Below are positions 35,901 to 46,194 of a DNA stretch of 64,000 nt, piece after piece. Each line of letters starts with the position of its first letter. Within the stretch, counting starts at the first letter, position 1. The translations under genes and the position numbers were made by a program. The notes under the pieces are model-generated. The model was not told the DNA's origin. It made no database searches and saw nothing but the letters and a program-made list of their open reading frames with translations. Origin of the DNA: Aralia elata (Eukaryota > Streptophyta > Magnoliopsida > Apiales > Araliaceae); contig CM068380.1 in NCBI GenBank assembly GCA_034770075.1, positions 36,598,695 through 36,662,694 of the forward strand, in the 5' to 3' direction.

Positions 35901-37103
35901 ATTATGTGTTGAATAATCTATTCATATAACGTTTAATGAAACTAACAATGATCTTCCAAAAGAAAGAGAAGAGGATGCAGGTAATTTGGAGATCTTAGTG
36001 AATCCGACAAACCGGAGAAATCTATTCAGTAAGCCAAATGAACAAATTCAGCAAGCTGAATTGGAGAACACACAAGGAGTGGAACAAGGAACAACACAAG
36101 AACTTGAGGAAGATTTCCCCCAACAAGAAGTAATACACGATGTCCAAATGCCAAAGACTGCAAGATATCTCAAGAATCATCCACCGAAAAACATTATCGG
36201 AGATATAAACAAAGGAATCACCACACGAAGAAGTTTACAAAATCAATGTGCATTCTCTGCATTCTTATCACAAGTTGAGCCAAAGAATGCTAAGGAAGCC
36301 ATTCTCGATGAAAGTTGGCTAATGGCAATGCAAGAAGAACTTCAACAATTTGAACGATGTCAAGTTTGGGAATTAATGCCTCCTCCTAAATATGTTTCTG
36401 CCATTGGAACAAAATGGGTGTTTAAAAACAAGCTTGATGAACATGGGACAATCACTCACAACAAAGCAAGGCTAGTGGCTCAAGGTTATAACCAACAAGA
36501 AGGAATCGATTACGAAGAAACCTATGCCCCAGTTGCAAGACTAGAATCTATCCGAATTCTATTAGCATTTGCATGTTACAAGAAGTTCAAGCTTTATCAA
36601 ATGGATGTAAAAAGCGCATTCCTAAATGGATACATTAATGAAGAAGTCTATTTCAAACAGCCTCCTGGAGTCGAACATGAGAAATACCCAAATCATGTTT
36701 TCAAGCTAAAGAAAGCTCTCTATGGTCTCAAGCAAGCTCCAAGAGCTTGGTACGAGAGGTTGAGTAAGTATCTTCTTTCCAGTGGTTTCACTAGAGGTAA
36801 AATTGATTACACATTATTTATTATGCACGATAAAAATGATATAATTGTTGTTCAAATATATGTGGATGATATAATATTTGGTGCTACTAATGATTTTCTT
36901 TGTTAGTGGTTCTCAAAATGTATGCATAAGGAATTTGATATGAGCCTAATAGGAGAGCTAAATTACTTTTTGGGACTTCAAATCAAGCAAACTAAGGAAG
37001 GGATCTATATTCATCAAACCAAGTACACAAAAGAGCTCCTCAAAAGATTTGGTTTTGAAGTATCTAACTCAAAGACTACACCAATGAGTACATCAATAAA
37101 GAG
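32932..37103 (+). pseudogene. SIRE-like gag-pol, copy 2, truncated and inactivated
   Basis: Nearly identical to 24005-28160. It shares the stops between Gag and protease and the stop at 35914, but lacks the two 1-base insertions of copy 1, so protease-integrase (34732-35916) is open. Private lesions are stops at the third codon of Gag and near 33057, and a stop at 36903 just after the YVDD region. It breaks off at 37103 within RT, after PMSTSIK, where unrelated gypsy sequence begins. RNase H, the envelope-like ORF and the 3' LTR are missing. Confidence 0.9.
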
Positions 37104-37658
37104 TTAGAGATAGATGATGAGGACGAGGATCCGATTGAGATACCACTTTCCTCGCTTGGCACTGTGATGTATGATGAGGTGTATGATCGCAACATTGAGT
37201 TGCAGGATAGGGTTGAGGAATTAGAGGAGCAGGCAGCAGAGCGTCAGACCGTTCTAGAATAAAAGGATTTGAAGATTCAGGATCTCACTTCTCGAGTTGT
37301 GGAACTTGATCAGAAACTAGCTCAATTAGAATATCAAAGAGCAGAAATAATGGTTGAGAATGAGGACGTGAAGGATGAATTAAAGGAGTTGTCAGCTAAA
37401 CGGGCGAGAGCCGAGGATGCGTGGTTGAAGGCTACTAATCGTGCAGATCGTGTTGAGGATGAGGTTCGGTCAAAGAAGGCTAGAATGGATGAGATGGACT
37501 GTGCGTTCCACACAACGATGGATAGAGCACAAGATCAAGTTTTCCACTATCTATTCCAGTTCAAGGATTTACCATGGTACATAATGGATCGCAGGACGAT
37601 GATTCGTATCATGGAGCAAGAGTGCGAAGAAGCTCTGCGACGTGGGATGTCCCAGTAG
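37104..37658 (+). pseudogene. Extra coiled-coil ORF of gypsy element E, 5'-truncated
   Basis: Related along its length to the 271-aa ORF of D2 at 62649-63464: shared IPLSSLG, VYDRNIELQDRVEELE, SAKRARA, RADRVEDEVRSKKA and the end RRGMSQ. The N-terminus is missing at the junction with B, there is one stop at 37261, and one of the two heptad-rich units of D2 is absent. A short insertion (about residues FHYLFQFKDLPWY) lies near the C-terminus. The stop codon TAG is part of the AGTAG target-site duplication of F. Function unknown. Confidence 0.75.
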
Positions 37659-39666
37659 TGTAGACACACAAATTTTGCACTTCGTATACTAACCCTGACA
37701 GGAGGGCAAATTCATCAAATGAACCGGCCTGCGAGAGCAAAGGATGGACAAGTACGAACACTCGACGCCACCGCGACGATTTACAACCGAAACCGACGTG
37801 ACAACAAGGCCGTCCGAAATGAGCATTCCCGAATGATGTGGCACGTCTCCCAGTAATTCTCGGACTGTAAAATACGAGCCTGTCGGCGAAAACCGATGTC
37901 ACGACACGAGAATCGAGGCATAGCACGAAAATCGAGAAAGTCAAGCCAGCCAGCCGCGGATTGATCTGCGGCCAATAAGTGCGCCTTTTGAAAACACGAA
38001 AATCGAAACACGGAAATCGAAAATTAGCTGAGTGGATGGTGGGCGGCCAGCCAGCCGCAGATCAATCTGCGGCTGCCCTTGGCAGCCTATTTCAGCTAAT
38101 TCCTTCATTCGGCATACAAGAGGTGAGCAGGCGGAGAGAAGAAAAAGAATAGGCAGCAGCAGCTCGGAAAAGGAGGAAGAAATAGCAAGAATTTGCAAGA
38201 AAATAGAGAGAAAAGAGGGAAATAAGTGAGGAATTATATCTTTTGTGTAAGATTATATATCATATATTTTCTACTCTACTCAATATACAAGTTCATACAC
38301 ATTGTGAGGATTATTTGCAAGGTGAAAAGACCATTTCTATATCAATTTTTGTATATCATTTTGTTAATCTTCTTGTCAATTGGGTTATGTGAAATGTAGT
38401 TTTTCTTGTATATTGTTGTGGATCCATGGATTGAGGACTATTAGTGAGGGTTCCAAATGGAACGAAATTCTTCCTAATGGCCCGATGATATCCATTTGAT
38501 GATTTTTAGCTCGTTATAGTAATGTAGAAATTTTGGATGTGAGCCTAGGAACGCGACCCCGTGGTCCAAATCCGATGATGGACATTTTTGGATGTATGTA
38601 ATAGGGTCGATGTACCCTTTATTGTAAATATGTAATTGTCGGGCCTTAAAACGATATCAAGTCGAAAATCGGGTTTAAGGCCCCGTAATAGTGAAATATG
38701 TGATTGTGGGCGTTGGGGTTATTTTGATGGCTTACATGCCCATGAATAGCCCCCACGCATTTTAATGTTTGGTTTGATTTGCGACACAAAAATTGATTTC
38801 AAGTTAAACGATGAAGATTTCTATAAAATCAATCAAAGTAGGTTATTAGCACCACGAGGCTAAAATTTGGAAATGCTAATGAATGTCGATTCCTATTTAA
38901 CGAGAAGGCTAAAGAAAAAATCGTTTTCAAACATCACAAAAATGATTTTATAAAAATAAGTAACGTTTTATTAAATCTTTGTGCATAGGGTTAAAGAGAT
39001 CCTAGAAGTTGCCCATCATTTAAGTTACGAAAGCAACGTATAGATCTCGATTCCTATTTTGACGAAGGTATAGAAAACTCTTGTTTTTGCCAAAATGACA
39101 CTTAATGAAAAATCTCATAAGTTTTTGACAATTAAAATCAAACCTTTCTCATAAAGCTTTCTCGTATAAGCCGAATGACATTCTAAAGCATTCTCAAAAG
39201 AAAGCACGACTTTTCATCAAAACCCAAATGGTTTCTTCATGCAAACTCACCACGACATTCACATAGGCACACACACACGCGCACATACACACACACATTC
39301 AAGAATTAAAGGATAGGAAAAGCATCAAGATTGCGGTAACCGTGTTTCACGGAAGTCGGGGGGTGCCTAACACCTTCCCCTCGCTTAAGCAAGCCCCCGA
39401 ACTCTATGAATCTTGATTTGCAGACCAATTAATTCGGAGTCACATATGAGCCAGCGATTTATAAAAAACGAAAACTCGGATGAGTTGGTACATCCATTTT
39501 AAATATACCAACTGGCGACTCTGGTTAATTGGCTCATCACAAAAAACGATCTTTCAAAACCCCGTCGACATTAATGCCGACCTTTTCCAAAAAATCATCT
39601 AATAAAAGGCTAAAATTGGAAAGGGTAACAACTAGCATAAGATAGCGATCCCTCCCGGCGTCGACG
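37659..39666 (+). repeat. 5' LTR of element F
   Basis: 2008 bp. It contains two inverted-repeat words, CCGCGGAT/ATCTGCGG near 37955 and CCGCAGAT/ATCTGCGG near 38057, and an AC-rich microsatellite near 39268-39297. I count roughly 45 differences from the 3' LTR by eye, many of them C/T or G/A. Confidence 0.9.
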
Positions 39667-39668
39667 GC

Positions 39669-39686
39669 TGGCGACTCTGCTGGGGA
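39669..39686 (+). other. Primer binding site of F (tRNA-Arg type)
   Basis: TGGCGACTCTGCTGGGGA two bases after the LTR; this primer sequence is the hallmark of Tat-lineage gypsy elements. Confidence 0.85.
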
Positions 39687-40478
39687 CATTAGAGGGCTTA
39701 AGCCGCGTTCAAGTATTGATGCTGTCCTATCCTTTAAAATTCATGAACGTGTGTGTGCGTGCGATATTTTGACCTGTTGTTGTGTGAATGTGTTTTACCA
39801 ATGAATGAATGGTTGAATGGAATTGCTTTACTTCAAAGAAATCATTGCATGCGGTGAGGACGATGAATGTGAATGTATGTTGAGAGTGTACCTCCTCTTG
39901 AGGCAAACCTGTCGGTTGCTTATTACTGGACTCGAAGGGGCTGCTCCCCGGAGATGGCTCAGGAAACGCACCACCCAAATTCGCTTCAATCGAAAGGATT
40001 CAGACGAGTAGATTACGAAGATTTGGGGACCTTCATGCCGAAAAGCCCGCGAGAGTAACCCTAGGGTAGGTCAGCCTCTAATAAACCTAACGAAAGGGAA
40101 GCTTCTTCATGCCCTTTTATCGTTCAGTCAAATAAATAAATGTCATGTAAATGGCATACAACTGTCATACCGTCATCATCGTAATAAATATGTCCTGTAT
40201 CATGTGATTACATCACCTGCACATATAAAGAGAATACTGACATGGTTTTGCAGGAAGGCAATCCATACCGTATACCAGGGTCTTCTAAAACTTCTGAATA
40301 CTATCCTGTCATCAAACACTGACCTTGTTTTGCAGGATAAGATTAGAGAACTATGAAAGCGTGGCCTAACGATCACAAAGAACCCGGAGTAGGGGTATAT
40401 TCGACCAAAAATAAAATAAAATAAAATAAAATAAAATAAAATAAAATATATAATTTTAATAATAATAATCATGCATCA
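39687..40478 (+). other. Leader of F without recognisable gag
   Basis: No gag motif or long reading frame. The phrase ACTGACNTNGTTTTGCAGGA occurs twice (about 40236 and 40318). A run of AAAAT units is at 40405-40447. Sequence 40370-40400 (GATCACAAAGAACCCGGAGTAGG) recurs at about 41309. Confidence 0.5.
40405..40447. repeat. (AAAAT)n microsatellite
   Basis: About eight uninterrupted AAAAT units in the leader of F. Confidence 0.9.
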
Positions 40479-42100
40479 GTGTTGACATGCATCTGCCAAC
40501 TTGTAACTGGCACAGTACTAAACTACGGCCCTTGTTTGTTTTGCGAGGTTGCCCTTACGACCCAACTAAGAGGCCGTAAAGTCCATACTCCATTACAGTT
40601 CTGCCACTCCAACAATACGGCCGAATACGAGGGATTCATCCTAGGACTGAGATTAGCTCTGGGAATGGGAATCAAAAAGATGGTAGTAGTTGGAGACTCG
40701 AATTGGTCATCCGGCAGGCCATGGGAATATACAGCACCAAAGGGCATAAATGGGACCTAGCTACGAGACTGCTGAGATATCTGGAAGCCGAAGAAGCCCA
40801 CAGACAAATGAACGAAGTACATGGCGATGTGTGTGGAGCCCATATGAGCAGAACATTTTTGACAAAGAAAATCATGTGAACGGGTCACTACTGGCTAACC
40901 ATGAAAACTGACTGTGATGCTCATGTCAGGAAATGCCATCAATGCCAGATCCATGCCAATGCGATCCATGCACCTCCTAATGAGCTCCATTGCTTGACCT
41001 CACCGTGGCCAGTTGAACCGTGCAGCAGGTGATATCCAGGAAGGGGTAAATCCAGGAGTATGGCAGTGAATCCCAGCCAGTAGAAGATCAATGGGTACCC
41101 CGATTTGAGGCATTCTAGCCTGACAAAGCGATAGGCCAAATTTGAAGGAGGATCACGATTTTAGTATAGAGCTAGATTTCGATCTGATGGGGATTGAGCA
41201 GGACGAGACAGATATCGACAATACGCCTGACGAGATCAAATGAGGGGTCGAGGATAAACCCAAACCCGACTTAGACCAAACCATCGCCAACAAACATCAG
41301 AACCCCTAATGATCACAAAGAACCCGGAGTAGGAGCAAATTCGACCCAAAAAAAAAATTGCCGAGTTGTTGAGCCTGTATGGAGATATGTTCGCTTGGTC
41401 CCGTGGCGACGTGATTGGATTGTCCACAGACGTTATAGGACATCGACTGCCCATCAAGGAGGGTTCCGACCAATTAAGCAAAAGTTGAGAACGTTGAAGC
41501 CTGAATGGAGGTTAAAAATAAAGGACGAGATTGTCAAGCGGTTTAAAGTAGGAATCATCACGGTGTCTATTTACCCTGAATGGCTTTCCGACAGAATCCC
41601 AGTACCACAGCCTGGAGGAGAAGTAAGGGGCCGCATCGACTATAGAAATCTGAACGATGCCCTCAAGGAGGAGATATACGACAAATGCAAGATCAAACAT
41701 TTTGATTCAGTCATTTACCGGCCCAAAATGAATGGGGCAGTGGGGGCTGCAAATAAAACACAAAGACAATCATGGGAAGAATGTCCGCCAATCATCGGGG
41801 ATGGCCGGATTTATTGTCGCTCACCCTGTTTGCCTATCGAACCTCAGTTCGCACATTTGCAGGGGCAGCCCCTTACGCATCTCCCGGGTATACGACAAGA
41901 GGGTACGATCCCGAAAATTCAAAATAAACGATTTAGTCCTCAAAAGGATCACGCCCTGCCAAGACGAAGCTATGGGGAATTTTGCTCTAAATTAAAAGGA
42001 GCCGTCACGATAAAAAAATCCTCTTTGGGGGAGCCCTCATCTTATAAGGAATGGACGGGAAGGCGTTCCCCAGCCCGTTAATTCTGACTCTGTGAAACAA
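40479..42100 (+). pseudogene. Scrambled pol fragments of Tat-like element F
   Basis: Order seen: (i) 40590-40710, an RNase H fragment NNTAEYEGFILGLRLALGMG...VVGDSN, of the second RNase H type known in Tat elements; (ii) 40800-41010, the integrase zinc-binding part with H, H and CHQCQIHAN; (iii) 41360-41670, the start of reverse transcriptase (LSLYGDMFAWS, EWLSDRIPVP, DYRNLNDAL); (iv) 41700-42080, the later integrase part (PKMNGAVGAANK, then SRKFKINDLVLKR). In a normal element RT precedes RNase H and integrase. Frame shifts and stops are numerous. Confidence 0.7.
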
Positions 42101-44379
42101 CTCTGTGATCTAAAAAAAAAAAAAAAATCCCCTAAACCTTTCAACAGGTCAAAGGACCAGATCTTTTGTCAGCCCAGCGAGATACCGATGCAACCAGTAC
42201 GAGGGAGATCACAAGAAAAGCAACTTAACACTGGGGCATTTAGCAACTACCCAGGAAATGATGACGTGCAAATTGGCACCCATGCAACAATCCCATCAAC
42301 ATGTACCATCATCATCCGATGCTACCTCATGTCAATTTAATATTCAACGATACAATCATCTGGCATTTGTCAAGCATAGTTTTCCCGGGATACTATGACC
42401 CGCGTGAAAGGGGATTTTATTTGACTTGATAGGAATCGGATCAATTCTGACAAGCAACCGTGGAGCACGATCGTGAGTATGATTAGACGAAGAAGGCTAT
42501 TCAACCTTTTGATCGGGTACAAAGCCTTAATTCAAAGCAACGTTTGCGACAGAATCGACCTCATGTGCCAGTCTTCACTTTGCATTTGCACGAACTTTCA
42601 GTTGTGGGGTATAAAACTATGACGACGTTGATGGCAATTAACACGTAGTCAGACAGTCAATAATTATCAAGCTAATATCAAGAAGTCAGACGATAAATGA
42701 TTACCAAGCTAATGTCTTGAATCGTGGCCTGGGTTATTCGAGTAATTAAGCCCGAGGGGTGTCTCTACACCTGGTGCCCTAAAGCCATCTGGTTTGGGAG
42801 TCGCTGGCCCAACACTCGTTACATAGGTAACTCAGAGCCTAAGAAAACGAGCATTACAGTAGAGGAGGCCCGAGCAGATTCGAATCGTGGTATGGGCTAC
42901 TCGAGTAATTAAACCTGAGGGGTGTCTCTACACCTGGTGCCCTAAAGCCGTCTGGTTTGGGAGTCACCGGCCTAACACTCGCTACATGGGTAACTCAAGC
43001 CTAAGAAAACGAATCTTGCGCAAGGTCAAACAAAGAACGAATGGTGCAGACCACCAGCTTGTCTCGAACCGTGGCCTTTGTTACTCGAGTAAATAAACCC
43101 GAAGGGGTGTCTGTACACCTAATGCCCCAAAACCGTCTGGTTCGGGAGTTATTGGTCCAAAACTCGTTAAATGGGTAACTTTGAATAGCCTAAGAAAACG
43201 AGACAAGTGAAGTGGGCTAATAAAGAGAAAAGATAATACGAAAAACTCTCGGCCTTAAACAAGAGGTAACTGCTGCATCGCACAGTGCATTTGTCATATG
43301 ACGTCAATCCTGCTAAGGACGTTGTCGAGAATGGAGACAGAATACCTTTGACGAGGGAAGGTAGTCCTTTTGAATTCGACCTTACTCACGTACAATGACC
43401 ATGAATGCTTGAAGGTCTTCTTACGATTTCATAACTCGTTAAATAGAAAATCATCAACTCACGAGGGATCGAAAATAACTTTCAATCTAGTACATTCACG
43501 GTTCATAACTTGCTAGATTGTGCGATCAACAGATATTCAATTTCATGTGCTTTAACTGCATTTACTCTTTTGTCGAGATTATTATCTTTGTGTTGAACTA
43601 ACACTAATGGCCCGAGCCTTCAAGTTTCGGCATTTGTTAGTCATCTGATATGCAGGATCTTGCAAAGCTGTGGATAACTCAGCACGATCAACATCGCGAG
43701 TTTTCGATAGAAATTCTTGGTAGCGACACGCGCCGAGGCAGGGGCAGTTAAGAATCGTGAAATGGAAGGAAACTGAGGCTGTACAGAACTTCTCGTCATT
43801 GGGCCTCTCCCCAATCCTGACTATCACTGCTTTGACATCCAAACGATCCACGTGCATGAGCATATACAAGGATGATATAATGCGGGACAACAACATATCG
43901 GCCATCAGAAATGATCAAAAGGCCAAGGGGCCCAACATAGTTGTCGATCATCACAGAGAGCGAAACCGACTGCCTCAACTCGATGAAATGTAGACGACCA
44001 AGAACAGGCAGAGTACCAAACCAATGTTGAAGTCCAGAAACTACACTTCACGACGAGGCGTGATCCAGTCAAATGTGGGCAAACAACGACGACTGTCGAA
44101 ACGTATCATTTGACTGAATAGGGGTCATTTCTATCTAAAACATATGTTGTGCACATGCATCTGTCCATAACATATCTGCCAGATCATGCATAACAGCTTT
44201 TTCATGCATACAGGTACGATCAAAATGAAAATCTCCAGGGGAAAGTACAAGCACGTCGCTTTCAACCTCACAAATGATCAAACTGTGATGGCTTTTGCGG
44301 CATGATACGTGGACGATATTGGTGGGAGATCCAGGACAGAAGCCGATCACACATCCCATTTCCAAAAAATCACTCAAAT
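42101..44379 (+). other. Non-coding 3' part of F before the arrays
   Basis: Contains a poly-A run at 42112-42127, the three long repeats described next, and 43210-44379 with only short ORFs on both strands that carry no motif I recognise. Together with the arrays it forms the long 3' region before the polypurine tract. Confidence 0.5.
42719..43205 (+). repeat. Three diverged long repeats in the 3' region of F
   Basis: Units start GAATCGTGG/GAACCGTGG at 42719, 42882 and 43066, and each runs about 135 bp through TCTCTACACCTGGTGCCC and TCTGGTTTGGGAGT to CCTAAGAAAACGA. The spacing is 163 and 184 bp, so unlike spacers separate them. Confidence 0.85.
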
Positions 44380-44552
44380 CAACGACCCCTGGGAAGGGTT
44401 GGTATCCAACCAATCAATGACCCCTGGGAAGGGCTGGTATCCAACCAACCAACGACCCCTGGGAAGGGCTGGTATCCAACCAATCAACGACCCCTGGGAA
44501 GGGCTGGTATCCAAACAATCAATGACCCCTGGGAAGGGCTGGTATCCAAACA
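44380..44552 (+). repeat. Array 1 of F, about 36-bp unit
   Basis: Five units of CAACGACCCCTGGGAAGGGC plus TGGTATCCAACCAAT. Open frames across the array on both strands are repeat artefacts. Confidence 0.9.
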
Positions 44553-44775
44553 AGAAGTAAACCTGGGAAGGCATCCAAGCAAACCACAACGAGGTGGTGA
44601 GCAAACCTGGGAAGGCATCCAAGGAAACCACAACAAGGTGGTGAGCAAACCTGGGAAGGCATCCAAGCAAACCACAACAAGGTGGTGAGTGAACCTGGAA
44701 GGCATCCAAGCAAACCACAACAAGGTGGTGAGCAAACCTGGGAAGGCATCCAAGCAAACCACAACAAGATGGTGA
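44553..44775 (+). repeat. Array 2 of F, about 44-bp unit
   Basis: Five units of AACCTGGGAAGGCATCCAAG plus CAAACCACAACAAGGTGGTGAGC. It shares the CCTGGGAAGG...ATCCAA core with arrays 1 and 3. Confidence 0.9.
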
Positions 44776-45266
44776 GCACCCTGGGAAGGGCTGAGATCCA
44801 AACAATTAACACCCCGGGAAGGGCTGAGATCCAAACAAACCAACACCCTGGGAAGGGCTGAGATCTAAACAACCAACACCCTGGGAAGCGCTGAGATCCA
44901 AACAACTAACATCCTGGGAAGGGCTGAGATCCAAACACTAACACCCTGGGAAGGGCTGAGATCCAAACAACTAACACCCTGGGAAGGGCTGAGATCCAAA
45001 CACTAACACCATGGGAAGGGCTGAGATCCAAACACTAACACCCTCGGAAGGGCTGAGATCCAAACACTAACACCCTGGGAAGGGCTGAGATCCAAACAAC
45101 TAACACCCTGGGAAGGGCTGAGATCCAAACAACTAACACCTTGGGAAGGGCTGAGATCCAAACAACTAACACCCTGGGAAGGGCTGAGATCCAAACAACT
45201 AACACCCTGGGAAGGGCTGAGATCCAAACAACCAAACCCCTGGGAAGGGCTGAGATCCAAACAATC
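44776..45266 (+). repeat. Array 3 of F, about 31-36-bp unit
   Basis: About fourteen units of ACACCCTGGGAAGGGCTGAG plus ATCCAAACAACTA, with single-base variants and length variants in the AAACAACTA/AAACACTA end. Confidence 0.9.
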
Positions 45267-45965
45267 AACCGGAGACGAGACCCGGTGATTATGACCGAGC
45301 GACCGGATACGAGACCCGACACTCACAAGACAAACGACCGGATACGAGACCCGGCGATTACGAGACGAGCGACCGGATACGAGACCCGGCACTCACAGGA
45401 CAATCGACCGGATACGAGACCCGGCGATTACGAGATGGGTGACCGGATACGAGACCCGGCCCCGACAAGACAATCGACCGGATACGAGACCCGGCGATTA
45501 CGAGATGGGTGATCGGATACGAGACCCGGCCCCGACAGGACAATCGACCAGATACGAGACCCGGCGATTGCGAGATGGGTGACTGGATACGAGACCCGGC
45601 CCCGACAGGACAATCGACCGGATACGAGACCCAGCGATTACGAGATGGGTGACCGGATACGAGACCCGGCCCCGACTAGACAATCGACCGGATACGAGAC
45701 CCGGCGATTACGAGATGGGTGACCGGATACGAGACCCGGCCCCAACAAGATAATCGACCGGATACGAGACCCGGCGATTACGAGATGGGTGACCGGATAC
45801 GAGACCCGGCCCCGACGAGACGATCGACCGGATACGAGACCCGGCGATTACGAGATGGGTGACCGGATACGAGACCCGGCCCCGACGAGACAATCGACCA
45901 GATACGAGACCCGGTGATCTCACGAGACTAGCGACCGGATACGAGACCCGGCGCCGACGAGACGA
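45267..45965 (+). repeat. Array 4 of F, 35/70-bp higher-order unit
   Basis: A half-unit GACCGGATACGAGACCCGGC repeats every 35 bp. Its tails alternate between GATTACGAGATGGGT and CCCGACAAGACAATC, giving about nine to ten 70-bp dimers. The first dimers are less regular. Confidence 0.9.
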
Positions 45966-46181
45966 TCTGTTAGAGGACAAAACCCGACGACTAACAAGTG
46001 CGGTCAGGGGTTGATGCATTGACACCGTTACGAATGTTTTGCATGCCTTACATCTTGTGTTGCATCTTAAGCTATATGTTTTGCATCATGTATGTACTGT
46101 CATTCTTATGCACTGTCATTCATGCATCGGGTGTCTATTTCTTTATCCTGTTCATTTCATTTAACATTTCATAAACATGAT

Positions 46182-46194
46182 AAAGAGGGGCAGC
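46182..46194 (+). other. Polypurine tract of F
   Basis: AAAGAGGGGCAGC directly before the 3' LTR; it primes plus-strand synthesis. Confidence 0.85.

Larger units (their letters stand above)
22265..37103 (+). mobile_element. SIRE-like Ty1/copia element B in LTR-internal-LTR-internal arrangement
   Basis: LTR1 22265-23939, internal copy 1 23940-31191, LTR2 31192-32866, internal copy 2 32867-37103 (truncated). Features that suggest the Sirevirus/Maximus lineage are a long Gag with two zinc knuckles and a coiled coil, an envelope-like ORF after pol, and a run of AAAGGGGGAGA tracts before the 3' LTR. It sits inside pol of element A; the five bases before it are GATAC. No third LTR is present, and copy 2 ends abruptly against element E. 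Confidence 0.88.

Noticed and set aside
43582..43993. Overlapping ORFs on both strands in F
   Set aside because: No motif, no ATG context or partner, and the frames overlap each other antisense; coding is not supported.
44302..45543. Long overlapping ORFs on both strands across the F arrays
   Set aside because: Several frames are open at once because unit lengths and composition lack stops; the products are pure repeat translations with no family motif.
45267..45965. Regular 35-bp repeats resembling a CRISPR array
   Set aside because: The repeats alternate as a 70-bp higher-order tandem unit with related, not unique, spacers, inside a plant retrotransposon.
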